From Linyphia triangularis (Eukaryota; Arthropoda; Arachnida; Araneae; Linyphiidae): a DNA stretch of 64,000 bases. The stretch covers positions 111,961,414 to 112,025,413 of the forward strand of contig OZ021721.1 in NCBI GenBank assembly GCA_963978545.1. The letters are read 5' to 3'. This document shows, piece after piece, positions 11,105-23,050 of this stretch. Under the pieces are notes generated by a model that did not search any database, was not told the DNA's origin, and saw only the letters and a program-made list of their open reading frames with translations. Each line of letters opens with the position of its first letter. Position 1 is the first letter of the stretch. The position numbers and the translations under genes are program-made.

Positions 11105-11450
11105 TTCTAGAAGCTTAAAAGCATGTTTTTGCATTAGAAACAATTATGCATATTTTTATGAACTTGAAATGTTTAATTTGTGTGCATTTGCTTTAGAAAC
11201 AATCATGCATCATACTATTGTGAAACCGAATTGTTTAATTTTCGTGTTGTAACTTTAGAAACAATCATGAGAATTCGAAATATTTAATTATTAGGTTGTG
11301 GATTTAGAAACAATTATGCATTTTTAGCAATTCGAAATGTTTAATTTGAGTATCTTTGATTTAGATATCATCACGCATATTTTTATGAATTCCAAATGTT
11401 TAGTTTAAGTACTTTTGCTTTAGAAATAATAATAAATATTTTTATGAGAA
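11105..11450. repeat. Degenerate ~60-bp tandem repeat
   Basis: The motif (T/C)TTTAGAAACAAT(C/T)ATGCAT followed by TTTTTATGAA and AAATGTTTAATTT recurs about six times with substitutions and small gaps. Confidence 0.7.
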
Positions 11451-12183
11451 TTAGTCATAATTTAGTATCCAACCTCAGGCGTAAAATTATGGAGAGTTTA
11501 GATGCGAAAACAACATAATGGGGTTTTACCATCTTAAATTTGCTATTCCAAAACGCCTGACATTAATTTATTTATTTTTAATTTTCATGCAATTTCTCGA
11601 AAAGTTAGTTTTTAAAAATTTAATAACATTCAAATGAGAACTAAGTTTTAGAACTCCAATTTTTAATCACTTTTTGGGAGAAAACAAATACTAAAAATAT
11701 ATTTCTAATCATGTTTCTTTGGTGAATGAAATTGGCTGATTTAGTTCGTGAATTGAATTGGTTGACTATTTTTATTAGTTGCAAAATAATCTGTATTTGC
11801 AGCCATTTTTCCATAATTGCTAAGTACTTCAAATATTAAGACTTCATACGCTTTAAAAAGCACTTAGAAAGGTACTCTACAAAATATTGGGGTGGAAAAA
11901 ACAACAGCATGGTATTAAAAATACTCTGGCAAAACTGCATATGGGGTAAATTGGCAAATCAAGGCTCCCATTTGAAAGTATTTTTAAGCTTTTTAATCAA
12001 AGATATATAAAGTACAGTTTCATATAGGAAAATGATTCCTACCTTTTATTTTTGTATCACTAATTTTTTTTTCCGGTGATATATTTAAATAAAATGAAAT
12101 TAAATGGTACCGTTTTAATAAATTCTGAAATGTAGATTTCTTCAATAAACTGATGAAACTGTTTTTTTTTTTTTTTTTTTTTT

Positions 12184-12895
12184 ACTTTCAATTACCCATA
12201 CCTATACATAGAGTAATGAAAGTATAGTATTCCGTCCAAAAACAAAATTCGACCTTTTTGCATTCCTCTACGTTTTGGAACATCCTTATTTCAAAAAAGT
12301 GACATTGAAAAAATGTCTGTCTGTGCGTACGTGGTCAGCATACCTCCCGAACAAATTGACCTACGATGTTCAAATTCGGTGTGCAGGTTGGTGATGACCC
12401 AAGGACCTATCATTAAGGTTTTCGTCAAAATCACGCATGCACATAAGATAGCTGACATTGAAAAAATCATGTTTTTCAGTAATTTCTAAAAAACGGCTCT
12501 AATTATTTTGCTCAAAATCGTGGTAATACCTCCTATTGTGTTCTAAACATCCCCACCTCCAAAATTCCCGTAAAAATGCTTTAATGGCTAAAAAAAATAG
12601 AAATACGAATGCTTTTAACACAGAGTTTTCTTTCCTTCAGCATGCCTCATCAACGATCGGTTTTTTTTTTCCTCCCATGTTTCACTAATAAGAAAGGATA
12701 ATACAGGGATTATTGAAAAGTATATCACCAAAAGCAATTTTTTTTTCTTTCTTTTTTCTTTTTTGAAGACCCATACAAGAATTATGGCAAAAAATATCCA
12801 CAAACTGGCCATTTTCACTAAATGAATGATGAAAATATAAAAACGGTAAAGGACAAAATCCACGTCAGTATTATAGTATAATTGAAAGCTGTGTG
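12184..12895. repeat. Dispersed ~0.7-kb repeat, copy 1
   Basis: From ATTACCCATACCTATACATA to TGATGTTCCACACCCCTAG. It carries the block CGTTTTGGAACATCC and GTCTGTCTGTG...GAACAAATTGACCTA, a layout common in arthropod non-autonomous elements. The second copy lies at 41138-42160. A poly(T) run (12162-12183) precedes it. No coding frame. Confidence 0.7.
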
Positions 12896-13859
12896 ATGTT
12901 CCACACCCCTAGTTTTTTATTCGAAGTCGATATTTGGGAAATAATATTGTTGATATATTTACTTTTAGACTTAATTGAGTAAGGGCATATGTTAACATAG
13001 TATTTTCCTAAATTTCAAATCACACTTATGATTGAGATGCAGAAGTTCCGGGTATCGAGCATTCTGCAGTCTCTGTTTTCAAAGCGAGTAGATCTAGTGG
13101 CTTTTGGGGCAGATAGTCCCCCCCCCCCCAAGAAAAAATATTTCCGATTTTTTCCCCTATTATAATCCCCTCCCCCCCCTACTCCCGACTACGCCTTTAA
13201 GAAGGAAATTTCATTGATTTATCGGACTGTATCAAGTTATATTTTGATTTTTCTATAACTTCGGTAATTTGCTTTGATTGGTATTTTTCAAGAGACTTCG
13301 ACTTAATTATTAGACATGTTTATTTTTTTCTTTAATTTTATGGTAGTATTTGGGTACAACCTGACAAACGTTTTGCTAAAAAGCTCCAGTGTGAGGTGCT
13401 TCTCTAATTAAAAATTTAATTTAATCTGAATGCTGATTTGTGCTGGGATGGTAGTTGTTCTAAAAGTTCTCTTGTCTCAATAAGTAAATTGAAATAAATC
13501 ACTTGTTATACTAATTTGCATTATTTTATGTAATGTAATAAGTACCGTCATCAACGCTTATAACTGAAAATGTGAGAATGCATATTTAATAAGATATTTA
13601 ACAATCATAGATATTCAGACAGCTTAGGTATGTGATACTGTTAATTAAATTAAAAAACGCTATACAATTATTACAACACAATTTTAATAACTTTTATTTA
13701 TAAGTGGCTTTCGGGATACACATATATTTTTTATGATATTTTCACACAGATTACACAGATATTTTTCATGAATTAATATTAATTAACTCATTCGAATTCA
13801 GTGATAAGAAAAAGCATTTTCCTATTCTGAAAATTTCTATTAATAGTATTTTATCCAAA

Positions 13860-14115
13860 AGTTCACATAAAAGGAATCTATGAAACGTTTAATCTACGCT
13901 ATTGCAATACGCTTCTAATTTTTTTTGTACATTAAACCACGACGTTCTCAAAAGTGTTCACCAGTTCACATAACATGAATCTATGAAACGTTTAGTCTAC
14001 ACTATTGCAATTCGCTTCTAATTTCTTTTGTTCACTAAACCACGACGTTCTCAAAAATGTTCACCAATCCACATAATATGAAGCTATGAAATGTTTAGTC
14101 TACACTATTGTGAAA
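13860..14115. repeat. Tandem repeat, 103-bp period, ~2.5 copies
   Basis: AGTTCACATAA...GAATCTATGAAACGTTTA starts at 13860, 13963 and (as AATCCACATAA) 14066, so the step is 103 bp. Later units carry substitutions. Confidence 0.8.
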
Positions 14116-14493
14116 ATTTCCTCATCTTTATCATAATTTTCTTATTTATTTAATAATCTTGAAAGAATAGTAGTTCAGGAGAGGATAATTGAGCTTAAGA
14201 GGAGTTATGCAAAAATTGTTATGCAGAAACTGGAAAGAATATAATATGATTTTACCAGAATCTGTCCACTGTCAAATAATAACACTGTAGACCCTTTAAT
14301 TACTTCAGAGCCTTATTTCCGATAAGGTCCCCAAGGCCCTTGTCTAACGCTCCCGAATTTCGGCTGTCCAAAAAATTAAATTTTTTGAATTATTGTGAAA
14401 CTATCAATATCTGCTCAATGCTCTAGTCTAATGCCGTAAAATATATTTAACTTGTTAGTTATTAAAAATATTAATATCTTGGGATGAATTTAA

Positions 14494-14772
14494 AATTATA
14501 TATAAGATTATATAATTATAGATAAGATTATTTAATTATATATAAGATTATATAATTATATATAAGATTATATAATTATATACAAGATTATATAATTATA
14601 TATAAGATTATTTAATTATATATAAGATTATTTCATTATATATAAGATTATATAATTATATATAAGATCATATAATTATATATAAGATTATATAATTATA
14701 TATAAGATTATATAATTATATATAAGATTATATAAGATTATATAATTATATATAAGATTATATAATTATATA
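14494..14772. repeat. AT minisatellite, ~20-bp unit
   Basis: The unit TATATAAGATTATATAATTA is repeated about 14 times with TTTAATTA and CATA variants. A short inverted repeat follows at 14811-14880 (TTACCATTAATATTTAAATAACACC against its complement). Confidence 0.85.
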
Positions 14773-15089
14773 AAAGGTTAATTTAATAAATATTAGTATC
14801 TTGACATTAATCCAAATTACCATTAATATTTAAATAACACCAACTATCGTTAATGCTGGTGTTATTTAAATATTAATGGCAATTTCTCATTCAGTTTTCA
14901 AATGGCCCAAGTCTACTCTGTTTTGCCCATAGTAATCAGTTTTCTAAATCAGGCCCTGAATTACTTGCCATTATATAGCCTGATATACTTTTCTTAATTG
15001 ATGAACTTCATAAAATAAATCTTCAGACCTATACAATGGGCGATCAAATATAAAATTGGGTGGTCTTACAATTCCATAGAGTATTCGTT

Positions 15090-15385
15090 TCACTTCTTTA
15101 AAAGCCATTCAATGGTTCTTTCTTGACTAGTCTAAGTGATTGTTTTGTCAAGAAAGAAACCAAATAACTCTGTTATCGCCGAGTTCCAAGTGATTCATTG
15201 TCCGCCGCTGGGGGTCTGTGACCCCAACAGTGTACGGCAGGTAAGTAGTCCCTGACATAATTTTTCACCGACTACTCAGAAACAAATTGAAAACGAATGC
15301 TCCGGACTGTGACAATCATAATTAATGGTCAAAATCTTCTACTTCAATTATGGACGCGTTATCTTGATCATTGCCGTGAGGCAAA
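15090..15385. other. Complex-sequence island; possible regulatory element
   Basis: Higher GC and non-repetitive, between AT-rich repeats. It contains an inverted pair around 15117-15157 (TTCTTTCTTGACTAG and CAAGAAAGAA), GGGGTC...GACCCC (15211-15225) and CATAATTAATGG. CGGCAG|GTAAGTAG at 15240/15241 is an ideal plus-strand splice donor. No open frame supports a coding exon, so a non-coding exon or chance remains possible. Confidence 0.3.
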
Positions 15386-15604
15386 TATTAAGATGTTATA
15401 TGCCTCCACCCATGTCTGTCTGTCTGTCTGACTGACTGTCTGTACGAAACATAAAAAGTTTAAAAGTTTGGAAACTAATTGGATGATTTGAGTAAGTTTC
15501 ATATACCCAAAATGAACTGTTTTTAAAGAATGAATTTATTATATAAATTTTACCACAATTTTCGCTTTAAAATGTTTATAAATCGGGTGAGAATATTTAA
15601 ATGT

Positions 15605-16640
15605 ACTAGCGTGTCCGTGCACCGTGAGCGTATTTAGGATTGCTTGGATGAATTTTATATTTGGAAGCTCATTAGAATACGATATTGCATTCTATTGATG
15701 AGATATATAAGATTCGTGTAGTTTCCTTAACGTGCTTAAATTGTAATTTTCTGTTTTCTAAATATCCATCTACTGTATACTATAACAACTACCCAAATAT
15801 TTGGACTATTTCTGAATTTTTAACTTCGATTTTCAAGCAAATAACAATTGAAAAGAAATACGATTCTTCATTATACATATTTTTAATTCATTAATTTTAA
15901 ATATACTCTAAATCTTCGTTGATATTCAATCAACGAAGATTTAGAGTATATTTAAAATTAATGAATTAAAAATATGTACAATTCAGAATCGTATTTCTTT
16001 TCAATTGTTATTTGCTTGAAAATCGAAGTTAAAAAATCAGAAATAGTCCAAATATTTGGGTATCAATCAAGTATCAATATAGTATTTCAAAAATGATAAT
16101 GTCGACTGTTTCAAAATGTAAAAACCTTAGAATAAAAATCAGTCCCTTATACCCATTAATCAAACTTATTTCTGTTTTAGAGTACTTAGAAGTAATACAT
16201 GATTACAGGTACGCATACCTTATTATATGTAGCTTTTTTTTTTATTGTACAGTACGCAAAATAAAAATTCGAACTATGGCTATATCTTCGGTTCTAATTA
16301 TCATAGAATTTTGCGATTTGCACCAAAATGTTTTGTTTGTGATTTTCTATACGTCTAATGCCAATTCTTTTTCTTAGCGGGCTGTATACTAAGTAAATTT
16401 AATTCTATCTTTAAAATTTTCAATACGAACCCCTATTTTGTACGCTTCATTCGATTTAGAATACCTGGTTTACCCTAAATACCAAACTACAGTTCATTAT
16501 CTTGAGAAACACATCACTTATGAGCAAAAGTGTTTTGGCCGATCTTGATGGCAAATTTCTTTATAGCGGGCTGAATCGAACGTTTTGCATGCTTCAAGAC
16601 GTAACCTATTACGCGGTCCCTTAAAGGGAGATTTTTTTAC
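15605..16640. repeat. Dispersed AT-rich repeat, relative at ~22320-23050
   Basis: Shared landmarks include GTGTCCGTGCAC / GACCCGTGTATGTCC, GATATTG(C/T)ATTCTA, GAGATATAAGAT and (T/C)CCATCTACTG / GCCATCTGTAT, in the same order. The 94-residue plus-strand frame at 16093-16377 lies in it. I see no domain there, and the order matches repeat sequence, so I do not call a gene. Confidence 0.45.
15790..16062. repeat. Near-perfect 133-bp palindrome, 7-bp loop
   Basis: Arms 15790-15922 and 15930-16062 are reverse complements with only about four mismatches, around the loop TATTCAA. It lies inside a dispersed repeat (about 15605-16640, related to 22320-23050). The strong match indicates a recent origin or gene conversion between the arms. 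Confidence 0.9.
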
Positions 16641-17140
16641 ATTTTTGCTAAAATATCGAGAACCAAAAGTCAAAATGAAAAGAAAAAAATTCTGGAGGGG
16701 TATTCGACCAGGATAATTCTAATGGAAGAAAAACAAAATTATGTTTCTATTTAAAAAAATTTAAAACTTGTTTTATTAATTAATAATTAATTATTAAAAA
16801 ACTGTTTAATACAAAAGTTCCATGTTATTTATGCTTGGACTTAAACAAACTATCCTTTGAAATAAAAATTGCTAAAATATATTAACTATAGAAGAATTTA
16901 TGGTCAAAAAAACACATTTTCTTTTTATTATTAATTTATCATTTTTTTGACATCGTTTAAATTACTAACCACTCCTTGGAAAGTTACGGTATTCGGTAAT
17001 TAGACGTATTTTTGGATTCTAAATCTAAATATGGTATAATATTTGAACTTTTTAAAGTTTGGTTTAGTTTTAATATGTAAATGACCCCTCATGATAATAT
17101 ATATATATATATATTTTTTTATATATAGTTTGTTAAATTA

Positions 17141-17800
17141 TAAAAATTTAGCACATTTGCATCAGTTTCTTCTATTCTTAGATATTTAAGTGGATAAATA
17201 TAGCTTTCTCATAAACCAGTTCAGTCTTCCATATTTTTATTTAAAAAAAAAAAATTAAAAAAAAAATATCCCAACGATGGTTATATCTTGTGTTCTAATT
17301 GATGAAAAAAGTAAAGTACCGTTGTACATTGTGGAAGGTCTTTATTAATTGTATGTATGTATATATATATATACATACATACAATTAATAAAGACCTTCC
17401 ACAATGTACAATGTATGTATGTATATATATTTAATTGTATATATATACATACATACAATTAATAAAGACCTTCCACAATGTACAATGTATGTATGTATAT
17501 ATATTTAATTGTATATATATACATACATACAATTAATAAAGACCTTCCACAATGTACAATGTATGTATGTATATATATTTAATTGTATATATATACATAC
17601 ATACAATTAATAAAGACCTTCCACAATGTACAACGGTACTTTACTTTTTTCATCAATTAGAATACAAGATATAGCCATCGTTGGGATATTTTTTTTTTAA
17701 ATAAAAATATGGAAGACTGAACTGGTTTAAGAGAAAGCTATATTTATCCACTTAAATATCTAAGAATAGAAGAAACTGATGCAAATGTGCTAAATTTTTA
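17141..17800. repeat. Large palindrome with amplified apex
   Basis: The outer arms are reverse complements, starting TAAAAATTTAGCACATTTGC at 17141 and ending with its complement at 17800. They include the A-rich block near 17245 and TAAAGTACCGTTGTACATT against AATGTACAACGGTACTTTA. The apex holds three tandem copies of a 74-bp unit (17410-17631), each itself partly palindromic (TACATACATACAATTAAT...). Confidence 0.85.
17410..17631. repeat. Three 74-bp tandem units at the palindrome apex
   Basis: AATGTATGTATGTATATATA begins at 17410, 17484 and 17558. Units look identical by eye. Each contains AATAAAGACCTTCCACAATG, part of the arm sequence. Confidence 0.9.
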
Positions 17801-17803
17801 TTT

Positions 17804-18093
17804 AGTTTTATTTGTACGGTGCTGGTATGTTTTTTCTGCCACTGTGAGGAGCTTATCACAGCCAAATTCTCATCGTAGTTTCGAACTACGATAAGATTAC
17901 AAGGTCGAAACCTTATCTCAACCTCTCTCTCCAACTCCGCCACACCAAGGTGAGGTAATTGAGGCCACCACTTATTTAACGTGCATCCTCTCCTACTATC
18001 GGACACATCAATATTCGGTGAAGCCAGGACCGAACCCACAATTTACCGCTCGTGAGCTCGTTGCTTTAACCCGCCAGGTCACTGCCAGCCCAC
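17804..18093 (-). mobile_element. tRNA-like SINE, family C
   Basis: The minus strand reads a tRNA-like head near 18092-18020 (GGCAGTGACCTGGCGG, then GGGTTCGGTCC). A body of about 200 bp follows, containing a short palindrome (CGTAGTTTCGAACTACG, near 17874-17890). AATTTTTATTT flanks at 17793-17803 and 18094-18104 look like a target duplication. The 95-residue frame over it is not a gene. Confidence 0.6.
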
Positions 18094-18166
18094 AATTTTT
18101 ATTTGTAAAAGATCAATAGATGACTTCACTATCTGAATAAACGTTTTATTAAACATAAAAAGTAGG

Positions 18167-18347
18167 TTGGTTGGTTGTTTTCAGATTATCTGGCGCCGTC
18201 AGCAACACGAGGGCTATAATGCGCCGAAACGTTCGTCATTAGAGAAACCAACATGCATTTACAAACACCCATGCCTAACACGGGACTCGAACCCGCATCC
18301 TCACGGTCTAGAAGCTAGCACGCTAACCACTATACCGTTTGGTCGGC
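18167..18347 (-). mobile_element. tRNA-derived SINE, family A, copy 4
   Basis: A full-length copy with a perfect 14-bp target-site duplication ACATAAAAAGTAGG (18153-18166 and 18348-18361). On its own strand it reads from a tRNA-like head with A/B boxes to an (AACC)n tail. The duplication length points to LINE-type target-primed integration. Confidence 0.9.
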
Positions 18348-18664
18348 ACATAAAAAGTAGGACCATTGCCTTAAGTTGAATTTAATAAGTATTATATGAG
18401 TTTAGTTATTACACTAACTTTGAGTTTATCAGTTAATACAAGACTTAACTTTCACACAATATTTAACATAAAATAAAGGGTACATGCCACATGACTTAAA
18501 CCTATAAAACTAAATGCGAGTTCATTACTACAAGATATTATTTTTACTGAATATTTAATTTTAAAATCACTAATTGAAAATAGGAAAATATTTTGTGCAC
18601 GTATATAGAATTTTAAAATTATTAAGTTCATTAAATGTGAACGAATTTGAACTATTTAAAACTA

Positions 18665-19254
18665 TTAAGGGGGTTCAGTAGGTTAAAAATTTCAAAATTT
18701 TGGATTTAGTGATTTTTGCATATCTTTACATTTCAAACTATTCTGCTTCTTTTAAGATATAGTTTTGTCCTGTACTCCTTCTAGTTCCGGAAAAAAGTTA
18801 GTTTTAAAATACGTAAACTCACGTTTGCCATGCTACAATTTCGCATAAAAATGCATTTATCTCAAAATGTCTATCTTCAAACTTCTTTAAACCTTTTTGA
18901 AAAAACGGGTACTAGCTTCTTTATGAAATTTTTATCCAATATTTTCCATGTATCAAATTTTAATCTGAAGTGACCGTTTTTAAAAAAACGTTGATTATTA
19001 TTATTATTATTTTTAATTATTTGTCTTTAAAAAAATGCGATTCTCAGAGATTTTTGGTGTTTTATCATTTGAGATTGTTTTTTAATAAAACCAAGTAAAC
19101 ATATTCTCTTAATGCTATCCTCAGATTAAAAAAGAAGGTTAAAATAATATTCAGGAAAAATTTCAAAATTATCCGTTTGATAGTTATTTAGAAAAGGTAC
19201 ATAGAAAATTGGCCTTTTAACATTAGTGATATATGGCCGAACGAATCTCCTTAA
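18665..19254. mobile_element. TTAA-flanked MITE, divergent subfamily
   Basis: It starts TTAA-GGGGGTTCAGTAGG and ends CGAATCTCC-TTAA, with about 585 bp of non-coding AT-rich sequence. The termini are only related to the GGGGGTCC family. Its right TTAA (19251-19254) is also the left TTAA of the next element, so the two abut exactly. Confidence 0.55.
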
Positions 19255-20002
19255 GGGAGTCCTGTACAGAAAAATAAAAAAATGTACATTTGAAAACACA
19301 TGAAATTTATGTACATTTTTATGTCAAAAATTTATTTTATGTATGAGATACTATTTATATATCTTTGAGAAAATGTTTTTTTTTTTTAATATTGCGTTTA
19401 GTTATTTAAAAAAAATTTAAAAACCAAGAAAAATCCATAATAATTGATGTTTGCGTACTTTGATATAAGTCAAGAAAAAATAAATTTTTTTTCAAAGTGA
19501 AAGCTTTCTGTAATACATAATTATATAAAGAAAATTTTGTCATCACAGAATTTTGATAGGTGAATTTAAAAAAATTAAAAAAATTCTCAAAGTTAAAATA
19601 TTGAAATTTTTGCTTTTTTTTATGTTATCTTTTACGCTAAATGTTATATTTTAAAACAGAATTAAAAAAATAAAATTCTGTGAAGACAAAGTATTTAAAA
19701 CTATATAAATTAAATGCTTCAAAAATTTGAATAGCCAATTATTAATGGTTCTGGAGATATATCGATTTGAATATGCAACATCTGTGAAAAACACTAGTGC
19801 TAGAAAAACTCACTTTAAGCAGACGCTTTAAGGTGTTACGCCCATTAGTGATGTTTAAATAACAGGTAATTTTGTGGCGTTCTAATCACCGGAGGAATAA
19901 GATAAAAACATTTTTCTTTTCAGGAATGTATGAACTATATTTTTGAATCAGAAAAAAAAAAATTGGGATTTTTGAAAAAATTTCGGTACTGGACCCCCTT
20001 AA
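19251..20002 (-). mobile_element. TTAA-flanked MITE (piggyBac-like), copy 2
   Basis: Reverse-complement relative of the 2384-3092 element. Shared internal blocks include the patch around 19740-19870, with CTAATCACCGGAGG near 19882. It ends GGTACTGGACCCCC-TTAA. No transposase frame is visible. Confidence 0.7.
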
Positions 20003-20139
20003 GTTCATTAAATGTGAACGAGTTTGAACTATTTAGTGGTGACTAAAAATAAAAGCGTTTGGAAAAAAATTCATCGTTTGAATAATAATTACTAAAACAC
20101 TAAAATTGTATTTTATATATATTACATCGCGTCTCACTT

Positions 20140-20600
20140 CTAATTCCAATTAGCAAAGTTGAACGTGTTAATAAGGCATTCATTGTAATCTGCCGCATGA
20201 CTGCTCCGTAATCCAAGTTCCTCATTACACGAATACTAATGACTATACCCTTCATTTATCTACTTCAGTGTAATCGAGCAAATTATCTGTCACATTTGGA
20301 AACGGATTCCGTCCGTAACTCGAGAACAAACGGCGCCAGCCCATTGGCTGCTACCCGTTCGCCATCAATTAGGAATCATCGGCTACAGCTCATGACACAA
20401 TCAGTATTCAGTCTGAAGACATCTCGTTTAACATTCGCTCCACGATGTCTGCTAATAAAAAACGGGCAACAATAAAATATTTCTTTATTGCTATCCGAAT
20501 TGAGGGTTTATTGAGCAAACTCGCGTAAATCATCGGCTTCGCGACATGAACCGTAAAATTAACACTTTATTTCCACTAGCAATAGTTGCTATCTTTGGTC
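20140..20600. promoter_or_regulatory. Candidate conserved non-coding/enhancer island
   Basis: Complex, GC-richer sequence immediately right of a TTAA element. It holds three TAATC sites of the K50-homeodomain type (TAATCT 20186, TAATCC 20209, TAATCG 20271), a CAATTAG homeodomain/Msx-type site (20366-20372), a CCATTGG box and CGGCGCC. The 78-residue frame at 20239-20475 has no recognisable domain. Regulatory use is inferred. Confidence 0.35.
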
Positions 20601-20738
20601 ATCAGAGAAATCTTCGGGAGTAGTTTTTTAACAGTCTTTTTATGTTCATATTGTTCTTTAGGTTCATTTTGTGACGGATGTTTTAGTTGAGGGCTCTGGT
20701 AAAAAAGGAATGTGTTCTTGTGTGGGAAGGAAAGGTGC

Positions 20739-20783
20739 TATAAAAGAGAGAGGAAAATTAGTGTGACGATTTGCCAGTCAGTT
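20739..20783 (+). promoter_or_regulatory. Possible TATA promoter
   Basis: TATAAAAG (20739-20746) is followed by TCAGTT (20778-20783), an arthropod initiator match. The TATA to +1 distance is about 41 bp, longer than the usual 30. A downstream ATG at 20878 opens only nine codons. Weak. Confidence 0.2.
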
Positions 20784-20952
20784 CTGGTCAAGTGGAACTA
20801 GAAAAGTGGATGAGTCGGAGCCTGTTCCGTGTGAGCAAAGATTTTTATCCAGATTAAATTATTTCCGGTCCTAATCATGAATGTTAAATTCCTGCTACCA
20901 AATTAGAGATAATAAGGAACTTTACAACTGGTTATTGTTTGGTTTTTATATA

Positions 20953-21195
20953 CAGGGTGATTAAAATTAAAGTTCAACTTTCAAAAAGCTATAAAAAAGA
21001 ACCACCAGTCAGAAAGACATAAAATTCAATCTGCATAAACGCAAAGATGGGACAAAATGACTTGCCATTAAAAAAAAAAAATAGTTTTTCTCTTATATCT
21101 ATCATACTATTTCTCCCTTTTTTATGTATAATCGGGTTTCTCTCACCAATAGTTCTTTTTCACAGCTTTTTGAAAGTTGAATATTAAATATAATC
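20953..21195. mobile_element. CAGGGTGATTA-type MITE, copy 1
   Basis: The left end is TA-CAGGGTGATTAAAATTAAAG, and the inner inverted repeat is GTTCAACTTTCAAAAAGCT against AGCTTTTTGAAAGTTGA. The outer right end is lost. The TA flank and CAGGGTG end suggest a Tc1/mariner-class element. There is no transposase. Confidence 0.7.
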
Positions 21196-21199
21196 GACG

Positions 21200-22315
21200 C
21201 CAGGGTATAAGTAAAAGATTTGCACTCGACCCCCTTCCCCTTAATAATTAAAAATAAAGTACAGAAAAGTGGTAAAATTCACAGGAAAATTAAGTATAAT
21301 ATTGGTTAGAATATAGGGACAGGCCCCTGCAGCTGCAAAAAATCCTGTCTGCGTCTATGTATATATAGGCGAATAAGAAATAGTCAATGTTAACCATCTT
21401 TTGTAATCATACTCTTAGAAAATTACTTTTTTTTTACTGTGTATAGGTACACACGTTAGATTTTTGTCATGTAATGAAGTACATAAGTAGTGTTATAGTA
21501 GAATAGTAACAAGGTGCTAACTTCCATTTGTCCAAGTTAGTAGGAAACCTTCTCAATTGATAACTCAACATAAACTTAGTGCTTTTGCTTATCATTTACT
21601 TAAATCAAATTTATTTCATTGATCAATTGTAACTTTAAAAAAGAAAAGATTTTGTCCTTTCTTTCCAACAAAATTTCCAAAATCTTAATTCCCTTTTCAC
21701 ACAAAGCCGATTATATAGCAGTATATTATATACTGTTTATTGTTATAAATTGAAAAATAATGCAACTGAGATCCGATGCTAATATTTGATCCCAATAATT
21801 TAATCATTTCTAAATATTTGAAATGCAAAGGTTGAATACTAGATTTTAAATTAATTTCCCCCTTCTGGTATTATTCTGCTTTGGTCTCATGAACCGGAAG
21901 ATAGTGGGATTCAACCATCTCATTGCCATAACACTGGCGCGTAGATTTTAGGCTGCTTACTTTAAATCCGTTTAGGCCTCAATGTTCTCTCGTAGGTGAG
22001 GCGTGAATATGAAGAGTGGCATCTCGTCATCTAACTAAGTTTAAAAAAAGAAGAATAATTGCAGATTTTCTTTTAAGTCAAATAACTCTAAAACTATCAA
22101 TGAACCAAAACATTTTAAATAAAAATAATTAATTTCTACTAAAAAATTTATCTTTAAGTGTTGAACGAAAATATACCTGTATTTTAAAGTTTTCATTTAA
22201 CACTTTAACTCAATTGCAATCAATATTTTTAATAGTTTTCATTTTAACCATCAATTAATCAAATTTCTTCTGTACCATAAGCTTTAAATAACTTAGAAAT
22301 AACAATTATTACATT
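21200..22315. other. Mostly AT-rich, no gene; weak tRNA-like patch at 21860-22040
   Basis: The minus strand near 21900-21930 has GGTTGAATCCC, B-box-like, within GC-richer text. No full SINE structure can be shown. The remainder shows nothing. Confidence 0.3.
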
Positions 22316-22319
22316 AGTG

Positions 22320-22350
22320 GACCCGTGTATGTCCTGCACATTTAAGATTG

Positions 22351-22385
<35 letters not shown>

Positions 22386-23050
22386 TTTTTGTAAGTTTAT
22401 CAGAGTATAGGATATTGTATTCTAGTTCTGAGAGATATAAGATCCCTTAGGCTTCCTCAACGTACTTCAATTTCTATTTTTTCTTTTCTATAAAGCCGCC
22501 ATCTGTATTATCACAACTTTCCATACTTTTTTTTTACTATTTTTTCTTATTTATTTCTCAGGGGACTGTACCCTTCAAACTTTTTTTTTTTTATTTAAAT
22601 CTTTAAAATTATAATTTTTTTATATATGAAGAATTATTAGTAAGTAAAAACCAAATTTTATTTTAAAAAAGTCCTCACAGTGCTCTAAATTTTAATTTTG
22701 TTTTTAAATTTATTTCATTTCAAATTCTATTTTCTTTTTCATTTTTCAATATTTTTTCCTGATTCTTTTAAAGAAAATGGCCCTTGTAATATACTCTAAC
22801 TGTTTAGGCATCAAATTTAGAATAAGTAAAATAGTTTTCAAGGAAAACGATAATTACTGTACCTTCATGTAAAAAAAGCGTACAAAATAGGTATTTTTCA
22901 AGATTTAAATTTGTAAAAAAATAAATTATTTTATTAAAAAATCCATACCTATTTAGTCAAATAGATAATAAGTGTGACACAATAAAAATTTCAAGGTATT
23001 TCCTTGATATTTGCTGAAGTTTTAGCATTTTGAGTAAGGTGGGAATTTCA
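22320..23050. repeat. Second copy of the 15605-type dispersed repeat
   Basis: It shares the ordered landmarks noted for 15605-16640. A 30-odd base poly(A) run (about 22350-22383) is inserted near its left end. Confidence 0.45.

Noticed and set aside
16093..16377. 94-codon frame
   Set aside because: Lies in a dispersed repeat with a relative near 22.5-23 kb; no domain, no splice signals.
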